In this document: positions 33,641-43,867 of the stretch, piece after piece
Numbering within the stretch: the stretch's first letter is position 1
Layout of the letters: each line of letters begins with the position of its first letter
Source of the DNA: Cristatella mucedo
Lineage: Eukaryota > Bryozoa > Phylactolaemata > Cristatellidae
DNA length: 60,000 nt
Assembly: GCA_009760855.2 (NCBI GenBank)
Contig: WPIO01000043.1
Coordinates: 2,882,501-2,942,500 of the forward strand
Direction of reading: 5' to 3'
The notes under the pieces: model-generated
Databases searched by the model: none
What the model saw: the letters and a program-made list of their open reading frames with translations, nothing else
What the model was told of the DNA's origin: nothing
Program-made: the position numbers and the translations under genes

Positions 33641-34330
33641 GCCGCGAACCACGAGATCACTCAATGCGCAGGCGTAGACAGCAAGTTCCTGGCTAATAAA
33701 GAAAAAGCCACGCTGCTTTACGATGCGGGTGCTCTTGAGTAGTGAATCACGCATCGACCGCGCGCCGGCAATGACCGAGCCGTCGGAGACTCTTCCTGTA
33801 GCTCTGCGTCACCGGTGCGATTTCGGGCAGCGCGACAGCGTGGGAGAAGTTCTCCTCGCGTGAAAGCGACCTTGACTTCTCAACGACGCAGGCCACCGCC
33901 GAGCTCGAGAAGTGGGATGCCCCTGGGCTATACCGCAACAACTCTGCGAACATCGCATACTGCCATTGAACAAAGTACAAAGCTGAGCGTAAGCCTTATA
34001 ACGAGTCTGCCTGCGGTCGCATGCCGCATACCGGCCGAAAAGTACACAAGCACTTCTTCGGGCATCTGCTAACTCGGCGTTGCAGTTAGAACGGCTTTCG
34101 CGAGCGTGCTGCGTCGTCCCCCCTTGGTCGTTTCCCGTCGTCCCCCCCCCCTAGGTCGTGGTGCATTTTTGACTCCGGTTCAATGCATGTTGCATACGTT
34201 GTGCCGTTAACTGAACTAGCACGGCTTACGCGGACGCATACGGTAATTACTCTCGGCATCCGCCATCTCGTCAGGCTCTAAAGTGAATCGCTACCGCGAT
34301 TTTTCAGATGCATTCTTCGCAGCTGCCGTG
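33641..34330. other. no supported gene
   Basis: CpG-containing sequence at 33740-34080 with a 77-codon minus-strand frame (33980-33747) of coding-like composition but no motif and no splice partner. A C-rich run lies at about 34140-34151. Unassigned. Confidence 0.35.
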
Positions 34331-34334
34331 GTTG

Positions 34335-34500
34335 GTGAGCCGTGATGGCACATTAGGTAAGGCGGTTGCTTTCACGACCTCGGTCCCGAGGTCGTGGGTT
34401 CGATTCCTGCAGTGGGTGAATCTTTATCGCAATTGCAAGCGGTGGTGATAGCCATAAAGGCTCTTCTGTCGCTATACAAAAAGAGGCTGTTTAATCAGCT
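34335..34500 (+). mobile_element. SINE-B copy (tRNA-derived), best preserved
   Basis: Plus strand: GTGATGGCACATTAGGTAAG (A-box region), CCCGAGGTCGTGGGTTCGAT (B-box, 34384-34403), GCAAGCGGTGGTGATAGCC, and the family core AAGGCTCTTCTG, ending CGCTATACAAAAAG. The tail differs from SINE-A. Confidence 0.7.
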
Positions 34501-35045
34501 GTTTTTTTATTTTTTTATTGTTGCTGCCTTTTTGTCATCTTCATCAGCGCTCATACAGCCTTGACCTCGACTTTCGGTGCTTGGCTTTCTGCACCCTTAG
34601 CTTTCTGGGCGTTCAGGCAAACGGAGCTTCACTTGCCCTAAGAGGGGCGAATACCGGTAGCTTAAAATAATAATAATAATGCACTAAAACGTTCTACTAT
34701 TAAACGTACTACTGTTAATCTAAAAGATGTCAAGGCGACAAGCTGATCGATTTAGAATAGGCCAAGCAATTTTGGAAGCTTTGGTGTTGAAATCGGTATA
34801 TCTATTATTCGGCAAGAGAAACTAGAGATGTTTGGTTAGACATGAGAGCATGGCTGCTGACAGCGTGCAGGTGCCAGGTAGCTTAGCCTTGACTGGCATT
34901 GTGAAAACAAAAAGACGTCCTTGTTTTTTTCTTTCGCGTGAGGTAGCCATTGTGGAGCCAGAAACTGTCGAAACTGGCTACGAGAATGCCATGGCGAAAA
35001 CTGCTCGGGTTACGTACGATCTGCTGCTCTAACTCTGACCAAACT
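34501..35045. other. no gene seen
   Basis: Unique sequence with a small open frame (34832-35032) lacking motifs. It leads into a LINE-like tail. Confidence 0.4.
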
Positions 35046-35145
35046 GTTTACTCCACTGCGAGCTTAACAGCATATGTAAAGTGCCTTGAAGGAGACTAAG
35101 TTATGTGAGGGTGTTATGCAAATATGCTATTGTATTATAATTATT
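35046..35145 (+). mobile_element. diverged LINE 3' tail
   Basis: GCATATGTAAAGTGCCTTGA, then GAGACTAAGTTATGTGAGGGTG follows the LINE-X terminal hairpin pattern with many changes, then TTGTATTATAATTA. Confidence 0.6.
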
Positions 35146-35239
35146 TGCACTGCTGATTGTGGCTGCACCACAACTAATGTGGCTGTGGCCAGCTCTCGTC
35201 GCGTAGCCGATGAGGATCCTTATTTCTGTGACAAATTGC

Positions 35240-35435
35240 AGTGGAATAATTACAATTATTAATAGAATATAGAATTAATAGAATAGCTGTTATCAATATT
35301 AATATTAATATTAATTGTTATTATTATTATTATACTAATATTACTATTAATAGAATAATATAATTATTGTAATAATTATAATTATTATAATTATTATAAT
35401 TATTATAATTATTGCAATGGAATCATTAATATTGC
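35240..35435 (+). repeat. AT-only ATT/AAT low-complexity array
   Basis: Almost pure A/T sequence of mixed ATT, AAT and TATAAT units with local inverted symmetry (ATAATTATTATAATTAT). Possibly an expanded element tail. Confidence 0.8.
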
Positions 35436-35670
35436 AATGTGTATCTTGGCGCTGCTTTATACGCTGCCGAGGAAGACGCCTACGCGTCTCTCTAGTTTTA
35501 CGTTTCCCTGGCGGCTCTTCCTTTGCGCATTTTGTCTTTTGAGAACGCTCTTTCTTCTCAGTAGCGAAATGTTACGTGGCTCCATCTGCAGCGAATCCAT
35601 TGATTTTGCAACTTGGCCAGAGCAGCGCTGTGATCTTCGTACTCTTGCGTGCGCGTCGAACGTCGGCTTC

Positions 35671-35782
35671 GCGCTACGAGCCGTACACGCTGCTGTGCCG
35701 AATCGGCGAATCGTCGAACAAGCGAACGCGTTGGACCTTCTTACTCTGCTTCGCAGTAGCTCAGCTGTTCTTAGCACGTTTC
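35671..35782 (+). repeat. R2 direct repeat, copy 1
   Basis: About 110 bp repeated at 36380-36488 in the same orientation. Shared blocks include GCGTTGGACCTTCTTACTCT and CAGTAGCTCAGCTGTTC. Class unknown. Confidence 0.7.
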
Positions 35783-35854
35783 AATTCATCCTTCCATAGG
35801 ATGAAACCAGTCAGCCAATGTCCAACAAAATACAAACGCTGATTTAACAGCCTA

Positions 35855-36003
35855 TTTTCGTTTAGTGGAAGAAGAGCCTTGACGGCTATCACCGCCGCTT
35901 GCAGCGGCAATAATGCATTTCCCATCGCAAGATTCGAACCCACGACCTCAGGACTAAGGCCACGGAGAGCAACTGCCTCACGTAGTTTGCCATCACGGCT
36001 CAC
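35855..36003 (-). mobile_element. SINE-B copy (tRNA-derived)
   Basis: Minus strand: GTGAGCCGTGATGGCAAACT (A-box side), CTGAGGTCGTGGGTTCGAAT (B-box), GCAAGCGGCGGTGATAGCC, AAGGCTCTTCTTCC. It lies between the two R2 copies. Confidence 0.7.
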
Positions 36004-36379
36004 AATGGGTGCAGGCTCCTCCCTAAGCCCATTACAGGCAGCTTGATTTTATTTTGTGTTACGCCAATTGTTACAGCAGAAAAGTTCACGTACCTTAAAG
36101 TGTTAAACTCACGAGAGTAATTGATTTGCTCACTATTTATGAGTGGCTTAAGTCTAGCTACAATGTGGCTGAAATGGGAAGTCATCTAAGATGGCTCTCA
36201 GTCATGTGTGACACGCAGCATATAGAAATGCACTTCTTCTAATAAAACTAGCACCGTGTCTAGCAAATTCAAAAAACTTATTTTAGGTGCCACATGTAAA
36301 CCGATTTCACGATTATGGAAGATGATGTCTACTGTCGTTTCCGTCTCCTGTGCTTCCTGTATTTCTCTGAGACTATTCG

Positions 36380-36488
36380 CACTGCTACGAGCGTACTGCG
36401 GTGCTGAATCGGCATGTCGAACAAGGGAACGCGTTGGACCTTCTTACTCTGATTCATTCACAGTAGCTCAGCTGTTCATAGCGTTTCG
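36380..36488 (+). repeat. R2 direct repeat, copy 2
   Basis: Second copy of the R2 unit, with a 5-bp insertion (ATTCA) relative to copy 1. Neither copy has a recognisable transposon terminus. Confidence 0.7.
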
Positions 36489-36704
36489 AAAAGTCTGCCA
36501 GGGAACTGCATACTTCCGGGAGAGACGCTGGACGCCGGCAGTTGCCTTGCCTTATTATTGAAGCTGAGTTGTGCTCTGGGCCACCAAACTGTACGGGGAA
36601 GTTACTGCTCGTCATTACCACTGTTAAACGCCTAAAGCCGAAGCTCTTGCAAACACCGTATACGAAAACCGATGCAGCTAAGACTTTTTGAAAGTATAAT
36701 ATTA

Positions 36705-36815
36705 CTACTAATAATAATAATAATAATAATAAAATTCTTGATATAGCGCCGTCAGATAACTCAATCTCTGTCTAGCCACTTTACACGTGCTGCAAAGGAA
36801 GCACGATCATATCTG
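36705..36815 (-). mobile_element. LINE-X-like 3' tail
   Basis: (AAT)n tail, GATATAGCGCCGTCAGATAA and CTGCAAAGGAAGCACGATCA on the minus strand. Only ~110 bp present. Confidence 0.8.
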
Positions 36816-37167
36816 TTTGTTGTTTGACCGTAGCTCGTAAGAAATTATATGCCAGTGGACAACTAAACGCTTATCGCTTCAGGATTCGGCCACGCCTGCG
36901 GCGGCATTAGATTTGAAGGTTGCCCAGCAATCAGCATATTAGTTACGATCGTGCGTACATTTATCGCTTCGTTATCGTAGTTCAAATGCACTCCTATATG
37001 CGACTGCTGTTTCTAAAATCCGTAAATTATGAGTTACCAAAACAAAAGCACCCCGAAGCCGACGCCGAGGCCGGGAGGTGAGAACCCACTCGTTTGGTAT
37101 TCCCAGCATTGTCTCGAACCGCTCAGCGCGCTCTCTCTGAAGTGTTCCTGTGAATCTCTCTAACTTA
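36816..37167. other. no gene seen
   Basis: Unique sequence between two LINE-X-like copies. Confidence 0.4.
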
Positions 37168-38318
37168 GTAATAATAATAATAATAATAATAATACACGTG
37201 ATATAGCGCCCTCAGAGAAATCAATTTCTGTCTAAGCACTGTACACGTGCTGCAAAGGAAGCATGATTGAATGGTTAGTAATAGCATGCTCAATTACAAC
37301 AAGCATAGCATGGTTAGGGGTGACATGCACAGGGTCAGCATGCGAATTCGGTTAGTGTCAGCATGCACAGTGCCAGCACGTATAAGCACGTAAATGACGA
37401 ATCACTTGGATCAACTCATAGCTGTGATAAATAGATGCGTTTTTAGTTTCTTTTTAAATGTGGTCATGTCAGGGAATGTCGTGATGCAAGTCGGAAGTAA
37501 GTTCCAGACTTTGGGAACATACGAACTAAAGGCAAAGTCATCAAAGAATTTGAGTTTCATAAGAGGTTTAGGTAAACGATTAAATTACGAAACATGAGTG
37601 CTACGATGTTTAGCCTGGTTTCGGAGTAGATCTGATCGGTAGGTTGGAGCCATTGAATGAAGGGATCTAAAAGTGAGTGACAATAACCTTGAAGTCAATA
37701 CGTTGTTTGACTGGGAGCCAGTTCAGGTCGGTGACAAGCGGTGGGATGTGTCAACTGCGACGCTCACGGCAGGAACGCCTAGCTGCAGAATTTTGCACCA
37801 GTTGGAAGTGCCTGATTGCACATGCCGGTAGGCCAGCAAGCAGTGAGTTACAGAAGTCGAGATGGGATGTGAAATATGCATAGACCAATATAGATGTGAT
37901 ATTTCTGTCAAAGCAAACCCGAATTGTAGCAATGTTATGCAGCTGAAAGTAAGCGGACTTGACTGTGGAACTGATGTGGTCGTCTAATGGAAGGTCACTT
38001 TTGAACAGGACGACTAGACTGTGTGCACATTCAACAGGAGATATGCTGTCAGGGCCGATTTGGAATGCTATCCTTTCTAATTTCTGAATCACATTTGATT
38101 TGTCTTCAATTAGTAAGCTAGTTCTAACACCATTCAGTTTAAGAAAGTTTGATGCTCTCTATGTGCGGATGTCATCAACACATGCAGCAAGAGGGTTGAG
38201 AGAATTCCACGTGCTCGAGGGCTGGGAGGAATCAAAGCAAAGGTACAACTGAGTGTCATCTGCATAGAAGTGAAAGCCTAGATTGTGCTTGGCAATCACG
38301 TTGGCTAGAGGGAGAGCA
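37168..38318 (-). mobile_element. LINE-X subfamily copy, 5' truncated
   Basis: Minus strand from (AAT)n through the 3' UTR, the C-terminal extension (SRERRS, NSAA, LAGLPACAIR) and SYFQLHNIATIR up to the region just after the YADD box (38.2-38.3 kb). It differs consistently from the main LINE-X copies (GCATGATTGAATGG block, ACACGTGATATAGCGCC), so it is a distinct subfamily. Frames broken. Confidence 0.9.
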
Positions 38319-38321
38319 CGA

Positions 38322-38412
38322 CAATAATGATAATAATGGTATTAACACACTTGATAAAGCGCTCTCAGAGAGCTCGGTGTCTGTCTAGGCGCTTTGCATT
38401 TGACCGTGAAAA
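38322..38412 (-). mobile_element. LINE-X 3' tail, tandem
   Basis: A second 3' end (CAATAATGATAATAATGG, then ACTTGATAAAGCGCTCTCAG) directly at the 5' end of the preceding copy, same orientation. Confidence 0.75.
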
Positions 38413-38696
38413 TGAGACCCAGCATCGGGACCAATCAAGGCCCTTAGTAGCAAGTGCATGCACCCCCTCGGTGCCGAGCGGGATATTGCAAAGCCAGAGA
38501 GGGTTTGCAGGCGCACCATACCAATCATCACGTCATCAACCCTCACTCTCGGATTGCTTTGCGTGCTCCCCGAGGTTACGGTAAGAATTGGGTGCTGTCT
38601 TATATGAATGGCCCCAGCCGTACGTACTTATGGTGTTTGTACTCAGTGGCAGTGCAAACAAGCATCGGGACCAACCTGCAAATCCGTTTAATAATA

Positions 38697-38999
38697 CAGT
38701 CAGTCAGCCCCCCGACTTATGGACTTATGAATGTTTGACTTACAAAAATTCGGAGATGAGAACTCGGCCACGGTAACGCAAAAGAAAATTGAAAATTAAG
38801 ATGTATCCAAGAAAACTTTCCTAACCTTTTCGCGGTCAGTATATTCGACAGCGCCGCACAAAAAGTAGCCAGGAAACGACGTCTGGCAGTTATGCATTAT
38901 GGATACCGAGGGCTCTCCCTTACCATTCTCGACTTACGTACATTCAACTTACGAAAGGTTTTCCCATCCCTATATATTTCTTAAGTCGGGCGCTGACTG
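38697..38999. mobile_element. pogo-like MITE, 303 bp, with TA duplication
   Basis: Left end CAGTCAGCCCCCCGACTTA and right end TAAGTCGGGCGCTGACTG are inverted repeats of about 18-19 bp with one mismatch and one gap. Both termini are flanked by TA (38695-38696 and 39000-39001). Further phrases such as TTGACTTAC and CATTCAACTTACG recur inverted inside. There is no transposase, so it is non-autonomous and would need a pogo/Tc1-type transposase in trans. Confidence 0.85.
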
Positions 39000-39001
39000 T
39001 A

Positions 39002-39900
39002 AGCCTCAGTTAGGAGCCGCTAGCAATCTCGAGTCCTGTCATATGTCATAGTCTGACTGATTGGGCACGCAAACGTCCCCTTTTCGTTGTCAGTTCAGTG
39101 TCCGCTCGCGCGTACAACGCTTCGCGGACCGTATTTTGGGTCGCGAAGTGCTATTGTTATGCGCATGCTGTAGCTCTGGCTCTGAAGCTCAAGATCTTGG
39201 GCCGCAGGCGCAGCCCGCGTAGCAGTGCTACTCCTCGTAGACGCGCGATCGATACTGATTCACTCGGCACTTAAAAAAAGCGCGGCTGACGTGAGTCGCT
39301 GTTGCTGCACTTATGCTGCCTAGCTAGGCCGACGAAGCTGTATGCGGCAGGCATGAAGAGTGCCCTTGCTTGACCTTTAATACGGCGCGGCTGGGATGCT
39401 AACGCAAATCTAGTCTATTCGACAGCCACATCTGCCCAGCAGCAGCCATAGCGCGTGTAGCTCCCTTCGAAGCCCAAAGGAAAACTGCACAACTGTCAAC
39501 TGAATTCAGCTGTGTACGCTCTCCAAACTTAAAGTCATTGCATATCCGGTTCCCAGCTATTGAAACTCTGGAGTCACTACTAATCCGAAGCGCTGCCATT
39601 TACTAGTTACACCCGCCACCGGATTCTCACGCGAGTTAAGCTGCTCGCACTTCATGAGCCAGGTCGAGCGTTCGAATCCTGCAGCGGTGCGGTTTCGTTT
39701 AATTGATGACACTGCCCCCGATCGTTGTACGAGTGCGGTAGGCAGGCGGGACGTGCTATTGGTGATTGTTATGACTAGAGAGTCGGGGCGCTCCGGCGGG
39801 CGAGAGGGGCTAAGAGAGTAGGGCTTCGCCCTGCTCTATGAGAGGTGAAATAAACCGGTGGTGTTGCTCGTCGGCTAGCGTTCTGTGCTGTTCGCGACGA
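39002..39900. other. no supported gene
   Basis: Increasingly CpG-rich toward the right. A lone B-box-like GAGCGTTCGAATCCTGC at about 39666-39682 may be a SINE remnant. No exon seen. Confidence 0.4.
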
Positions 39901-40321
39901 TAACTCAAGCTACAAGCAGGCGATTACATTCGTTGACCGCCGCAAGCTGATTGACAGCGGCCAATGAAATGCACCCCTGTCACTCGCTCGAGTCGTCCGA
40001 GTCTGCGCTCGTGTTTCGTTTCGTTTTTCTTTTGGTGTACCCTCTCGCTCTCGCTCTCGCTCTCGCAGCCGTTCGGCATCACCTCCGACCCGGTCGGCGC
40101 GGCGCGACGCGGGTCGCTCGTGGACTGACGACGGATTCTCGCCGCCGCCGTCGGCGTATGCTCGCACGCTAGGAGACTGCCGCGTCGGCGGACGCGTGCA
40201 GCTGCCGCTCTCGCCCGTCTCGGTGTCAATGCGTGCACGGGCGCCGCCGCGAGGCTGCCGGCCGCTCTTTAACCTCAAGGCGCTTCCGGAACTCCGTCGT
40301 CGCCCTCGACCACTTCTTGTG

Positions 40322-40583
40322 TGTATCTCCGTCAGTAACTCCACAAAGTCATAAAGACCATGTGGGTGTTTCGCAGGAGAGTTTTGTATAGCGCACTCAC
40401 AGCTTAAGCGGCTTTCGGTACGCATTCGGTAGCCAACAGACTTCGTCTCACGCAACAAAGAGAAAGTGGGAAGCGTAGCAGATTTAGGAGAGCAGTCGAG
40501 GTAGTGAGTAGCATAGAAGTAGCAGTTCAGGACCGCTGAAAAGGATGTGCCATAGTCGGCAGTTGGAGAGTAGATGTCGTTGC
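40322..40583 (-). mobile_element. LINE-Y 3' fragment inside the CpG island
   Basis: Minus-strand LINE-Y end: CTCCGTCAGTAACTCCACAA, AGAGTTTTGTATAGCGC, AAGCGGCTTTCGGTACGC, and so on, in an order matching 28.35-28.15 kb. The 5' truncation lies about 8 bp before an (AT)n array. Its low decay compared with the copy at 13.8 kb suggests a younger insertion. Confidence 0.9.
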
Positions 40584-40588
40584 CATTA

Positions 40589-40779
<191 letters not shown>

Positions 40780-41505
40780 CCGCCGTCACCGCACTGCGAA
40801 CCAGACGCCTGCCGCGGTCCGGAGGCCGCCGAGCCGAGAGAAAAACGTTCGGGCTTCCATTTAGCTCGACCGCGACTCGTTCGAGCCGCAGCTGAGTGTT
40901 CGCGCCCAATTCCCACCGGCGTTAACTTCGAAGACGCCGGACCGTCTCGTCCGCGATTATCGCCGGATGATGCAAATCCCTCCCGCTCCCTCTCCCTACC
41001 CGCAGGCGCTGGCATCTGAAGGACCGCCCGCCGGCAAGCCACCTCCAGCCCCGACGAGCGATCGCCGCCGCGCGGCCCACTCAGGCTCGGCGCGACCGCT
41101 CGAGCCAGGCCCCTCGGAGTTTTATTGGTCGGTTCGAGATAATAGGGCACGTCTGCGGCTGCGGCCGGTCATTGGACCGCCGCGCCGCCGCTCCGCGAGC
41201 AACCGGCCGCTCGGTCCGACGCCGCCGCGTCAATCGCGTGTGCAGCTGCGCTGCCGCGTGGCCTCGGCGACGCCCGCTCGAATCGGCCGCTTTTCGAGAG
41301 GCGACAGCTGCTGCTGCTGCTGCTGCCGCCGCCGCCGTCGAACGGCTCAGTCGTCGCCACTTCGCCGAGGGATGTAGCAGGCGCTCGCGCTGTGCAGGCT
41401 GCGTCAGCGTCTGGCTGTGGGCGCGCGCGAACAGCGCTGCTGCCGCCAGCGTTCAGCGGCGGCGGCCCAGCGTGCGCATCGGTCGCGCGCGCTCGCAAGC
41501 GTACC

Positions 41506-41671
41506 ATGGGCGCCAACCTGACGAGCTGCGCGGGCGGCCGCCGGCGACATTCGTCGCTGGCCCTCGGCGACGCACCGACGGCGCCCACCGAAGGCAGCCA
41601 CAAGCCTCCTCCTGGACGCCCGCCCAAGCCGTCGCAGAGGCCGACACAGGTTCAGCCACGCAGCCGGCCCG
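41506..41671 (+). CDS. CARD-LRR protein, candidate first coding exon (N-myristoylation signal)
   Basis: The ATG sits in a strong start context (ACCATGG). It encodes MGANLTSCAGGRRRHSS..., then a proline-rich stretch with PPPGRPPKP and other PxxP motifs, 55 full codons plus one base. Gly2, a small residue at 3 and Thr6 fit the N-myristoyltransferase pattern, Cys8 could be palmitoylated, and the following Arg cluster could bind acidic membranes. It ends at a canonical donor, CCCG|GTAAGC (41671/41672). The leftover G joins AG at the 52846 acceptor to make GAG, restoring the frame of the large exon. The link to that exon is inference from phase, strand and the absence of a competing start. No domain homology ties the two. 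Extra exons in the 11-kb intron cannot be excluded. Confidence 0.6.
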
Positions 41672-42214
41672 GTAAGCGCTCGCGCCGCCGCCGCCGCCGC
41701 CGCCGCCGAGCTCATGCCGCACTCGCCAGCGACTGTGGGGCCGTCTCGGCCCCACGGCGCTGTCGCCTCTCTCGCCGACGCCGTTCAAAAGGAAGCTGCG
41801 GCCACCACTGCTGCCACCTGTAAGCGATCGGACGCTCGGTCGTCGCCGGCCGCGTGCGAGCTCTCCTGCTCGGCCTCCCACGTCCTCATTTGCGGCTCGT
41901 CGAGTCGCAGCTCCTGGCGCCACCTCAGCACTGCCGCCACGGCAGTGCTTCTTGCTCCATCCTGCCATTGCTCTCCTGCAGCAGGTTGGCTGGCTGGCTG
42001 TGGCGTCATCGGAGGCGACCAAGTGGCAGAAGCCAGCCATCGTGCCGCTCGAAGCTGCTACTCTCAGCGTCTGGGCGAGCTGCCTACTTGTTTAGACTGG
42101 AACCGGCTGCTGCTGCCGCAGCTGTAGCCTCGGAGCCTTCGGCCCTAGGGCAGCAGCAGCAGCCGGCGATTGGTTTAGCTGCCTTTGCTTGCAGCTCGGC
42201 TAATGTTCGCCCCC

Positions 42215-42225
42215 CCCCCCCGAAT
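42215..42225 (+). repeat. poly-C tract
   Basis: About 10 C in a row in intron 1. Length is probably uncertain in the assembly. Confidence 0.6.
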
Positions 42226-42559
42226 AGCATGAGCATCTGCCTGCCTGTGCATTCCTAGGTCTAGCGTTCTGCTGCTGCAGGCAGCAGCAGACAGCTGGCC
42301 AGACTTCCTGTTCTTCTTTCACAGACCGGCCGCCGGCCTATTATGTCACACCACTCTGCTATCTATTCGCGTTAGCTGCTGCCTGCCTGGCTGCCTGCCT
42401 CTGGATGGAGCTTCACTTACCTTATGGTTTGCTCCTCCTGCTGCCGGCGCTTGGACACCAGGGACCGAGCTCGGCCCGTGTGGTTGGCACAGTCCACAGG
42501 AGGCGCGATCGCGTCACCCAGGCAGGCGATTGTCGTGCACAGTGGATGTAGGCCCCAAC

Positions 42560-42577
42560 GGGGGGGGGGGGGGGGGG
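42560..42577 (+). repeat. poly-G tract
   Basis: 18 consecutive G followed by GGGT-type repeats (GTGGGTGGGTGGG), able to form a G-quadruplex on the plus strand of the intron. Exact length is likely a sequencing compromise. Confidence 0.85.
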
Positions 42578-42767
42578 TGGGTGGGTGGGTGGAGTGGGGT
42601 GCGGAAGAGGGAGCAGGGTCTCGAAAGAGACACTGTCGTGTCCACCAGATTGTCTGCTGCTATGGCTCTGGACTGGTGGTCTCCACCACTGCTGCCTCTG
42701 CCAACGCTGCCTCTTATTTCGCTGCAGTTGTCGTCTGAGCCGCTGTCTCTGCTTCTCTCGGCCTAAG

Positions 42768-42830
42768 TTGTGCCTAGAAAGAGATTAAGTTATTTTCGGG
42801 CACTATACAAATGTATTATTATTAGTATTA
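42768..42830 (+). mobile_element. short LINE 3' tail
   Basis: GCCTAGAAAGAGATTAAG with ATTATTATTAGTATT: only the last ~60 bp of a LINE-X-like element, with the right hairpin arm degraded (GGGCACTATACAAATG). Confidence 0.7.
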
Positions 42831-42974
42831 CTTCACCGTTGCTGTCTCTACAGCTGCTGGTGGTGGTACTTCGCTGCTGCTGCTGCTGCTTATGAAGCCA
42901 GTTTGGGCCAGTTTTGCTCCATCCACGGCACCATTTTAGGCCTTAGGCTCTCTGTGCTGCTACACTCCCTTTAT

Positions 42975-43254
42975 AAGAATAACAATAAAAATTTTTATAG
43001 CGCCGTCATAGAACTTAATCTCTTTTAAGGCACTTGCTGTAAAGGGAACTTGATCAAATGTTATTATTATTATCATTATTATTATTATTAATGTGTAGCA
43101 TTCTAAATATCAACTAGCATAACTTGGTTAGAGGTGACAAAGTATAGGTTCAGCTATCAGATCATGAGTGGCAGCATGCACAATCTCAGCAGGCATAAGC
43201 ACACAAACACACAGGATGCATCGAAACGACCCACTAAATACTGTGATAAACAGA

Positions 43255-43255
<1 letters not shown>
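42975..43255 (-). mobile_element. LINE-X-like 3' fragment split by (ATT)n
   Basis: Minus strand: ATAGCGCCGTCATAGAACTT hairpin remnant at about 43000, an (ATT)n run at 43059-43090, then 3' UTR blocks (TAGAGGTGACAAAGTA, GTGGCAGCATGCACA) to the next copy's tail. Probably two tails merged. Confidence 0.7.
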
Positions 43256-43286
<31 letters not shown>

Positions 43287-43745
43287 CACTTGATAAAGTG
43301 CCCTCAGAGAACTCAATCTCTTCCTAGGCGCTTTATTTGCACGTTTTGCTTCTTTTTAATGTCGCCAAGTCAGGGGATGTCGTAACGGAAGTCGGGATTG
43401 AGTTCCAGTCTTTGGGAGCATACGAACTAAAGGATTTCAGATACCTACGAGGTGTAGCTAAACGATTAGATTCAGAAAGTGCGTGGTATGATGCCTATCC
43501 TGGTGGGCAGTAGGTGTGCTAGGTAGGCTGGAGCCAGAGAATGAATCGGCCTAAATAGTGAGTCACTCCCTTGAATTGGATGCGCTGCTTGAATGGGAGC
43601 CAGAGTGCAGGTCGGCTCGAAGTGGTGCGCAATGGCAGCTACAAACCTCACGATGGACAAGCCTAGCTGCAGAGTTTTCGCCAACTGTAAACGCCTGATT
43701 GCACAGGCTGGTAGACCAGCAAGCTGTGAGTTGCAGAACTTTAAA
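43256..43745 (-). mobile_element. LINE-X-like 3' fragment
   Basis: Starts with (AAT)10 directly after the previous fragment, then ACTTGATAAAGTGCCCTCAG. It jumps near 43340 from the hairpin straight to the C-terminal coding region (an internal deletion of most of the 3' UTR), and continues to the NSAA/GLPACAIR block near 43700. Confidence 0.85.
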
Positions 43746-43867
43746 TAAGACGGCTTACTACTGTGGATGAGTTAGGTGCTAGTCTAATGGGGGGGGGGTC
43801 GTGTTACTAGAATGGTCATTTTAAAGTGCTTCCGTGTGCCATGTTATAAGTTTAATATGGGAAGCAG

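Noticed and set aside
33747-33980. 77-codon minus-strand frame with coding-like composition
   Set aside because: No motif, no start context and no splice partner. The CpG-richer composition alone explains the open frame.
34335-34500. tRNA gene suggested by the A/B boxes
   Set aside because: The arms do not form a cloverleaf, the box spacing and extra 3' body fit a SINE, and related copies recur across the window.
41169-42040. Several frames of 100-195 codons on both strands around exon 1
   Set aside because: CpG-island composition keeps them open. Only the ACCATGG start with a matching donor at 41671 has splice and context support.
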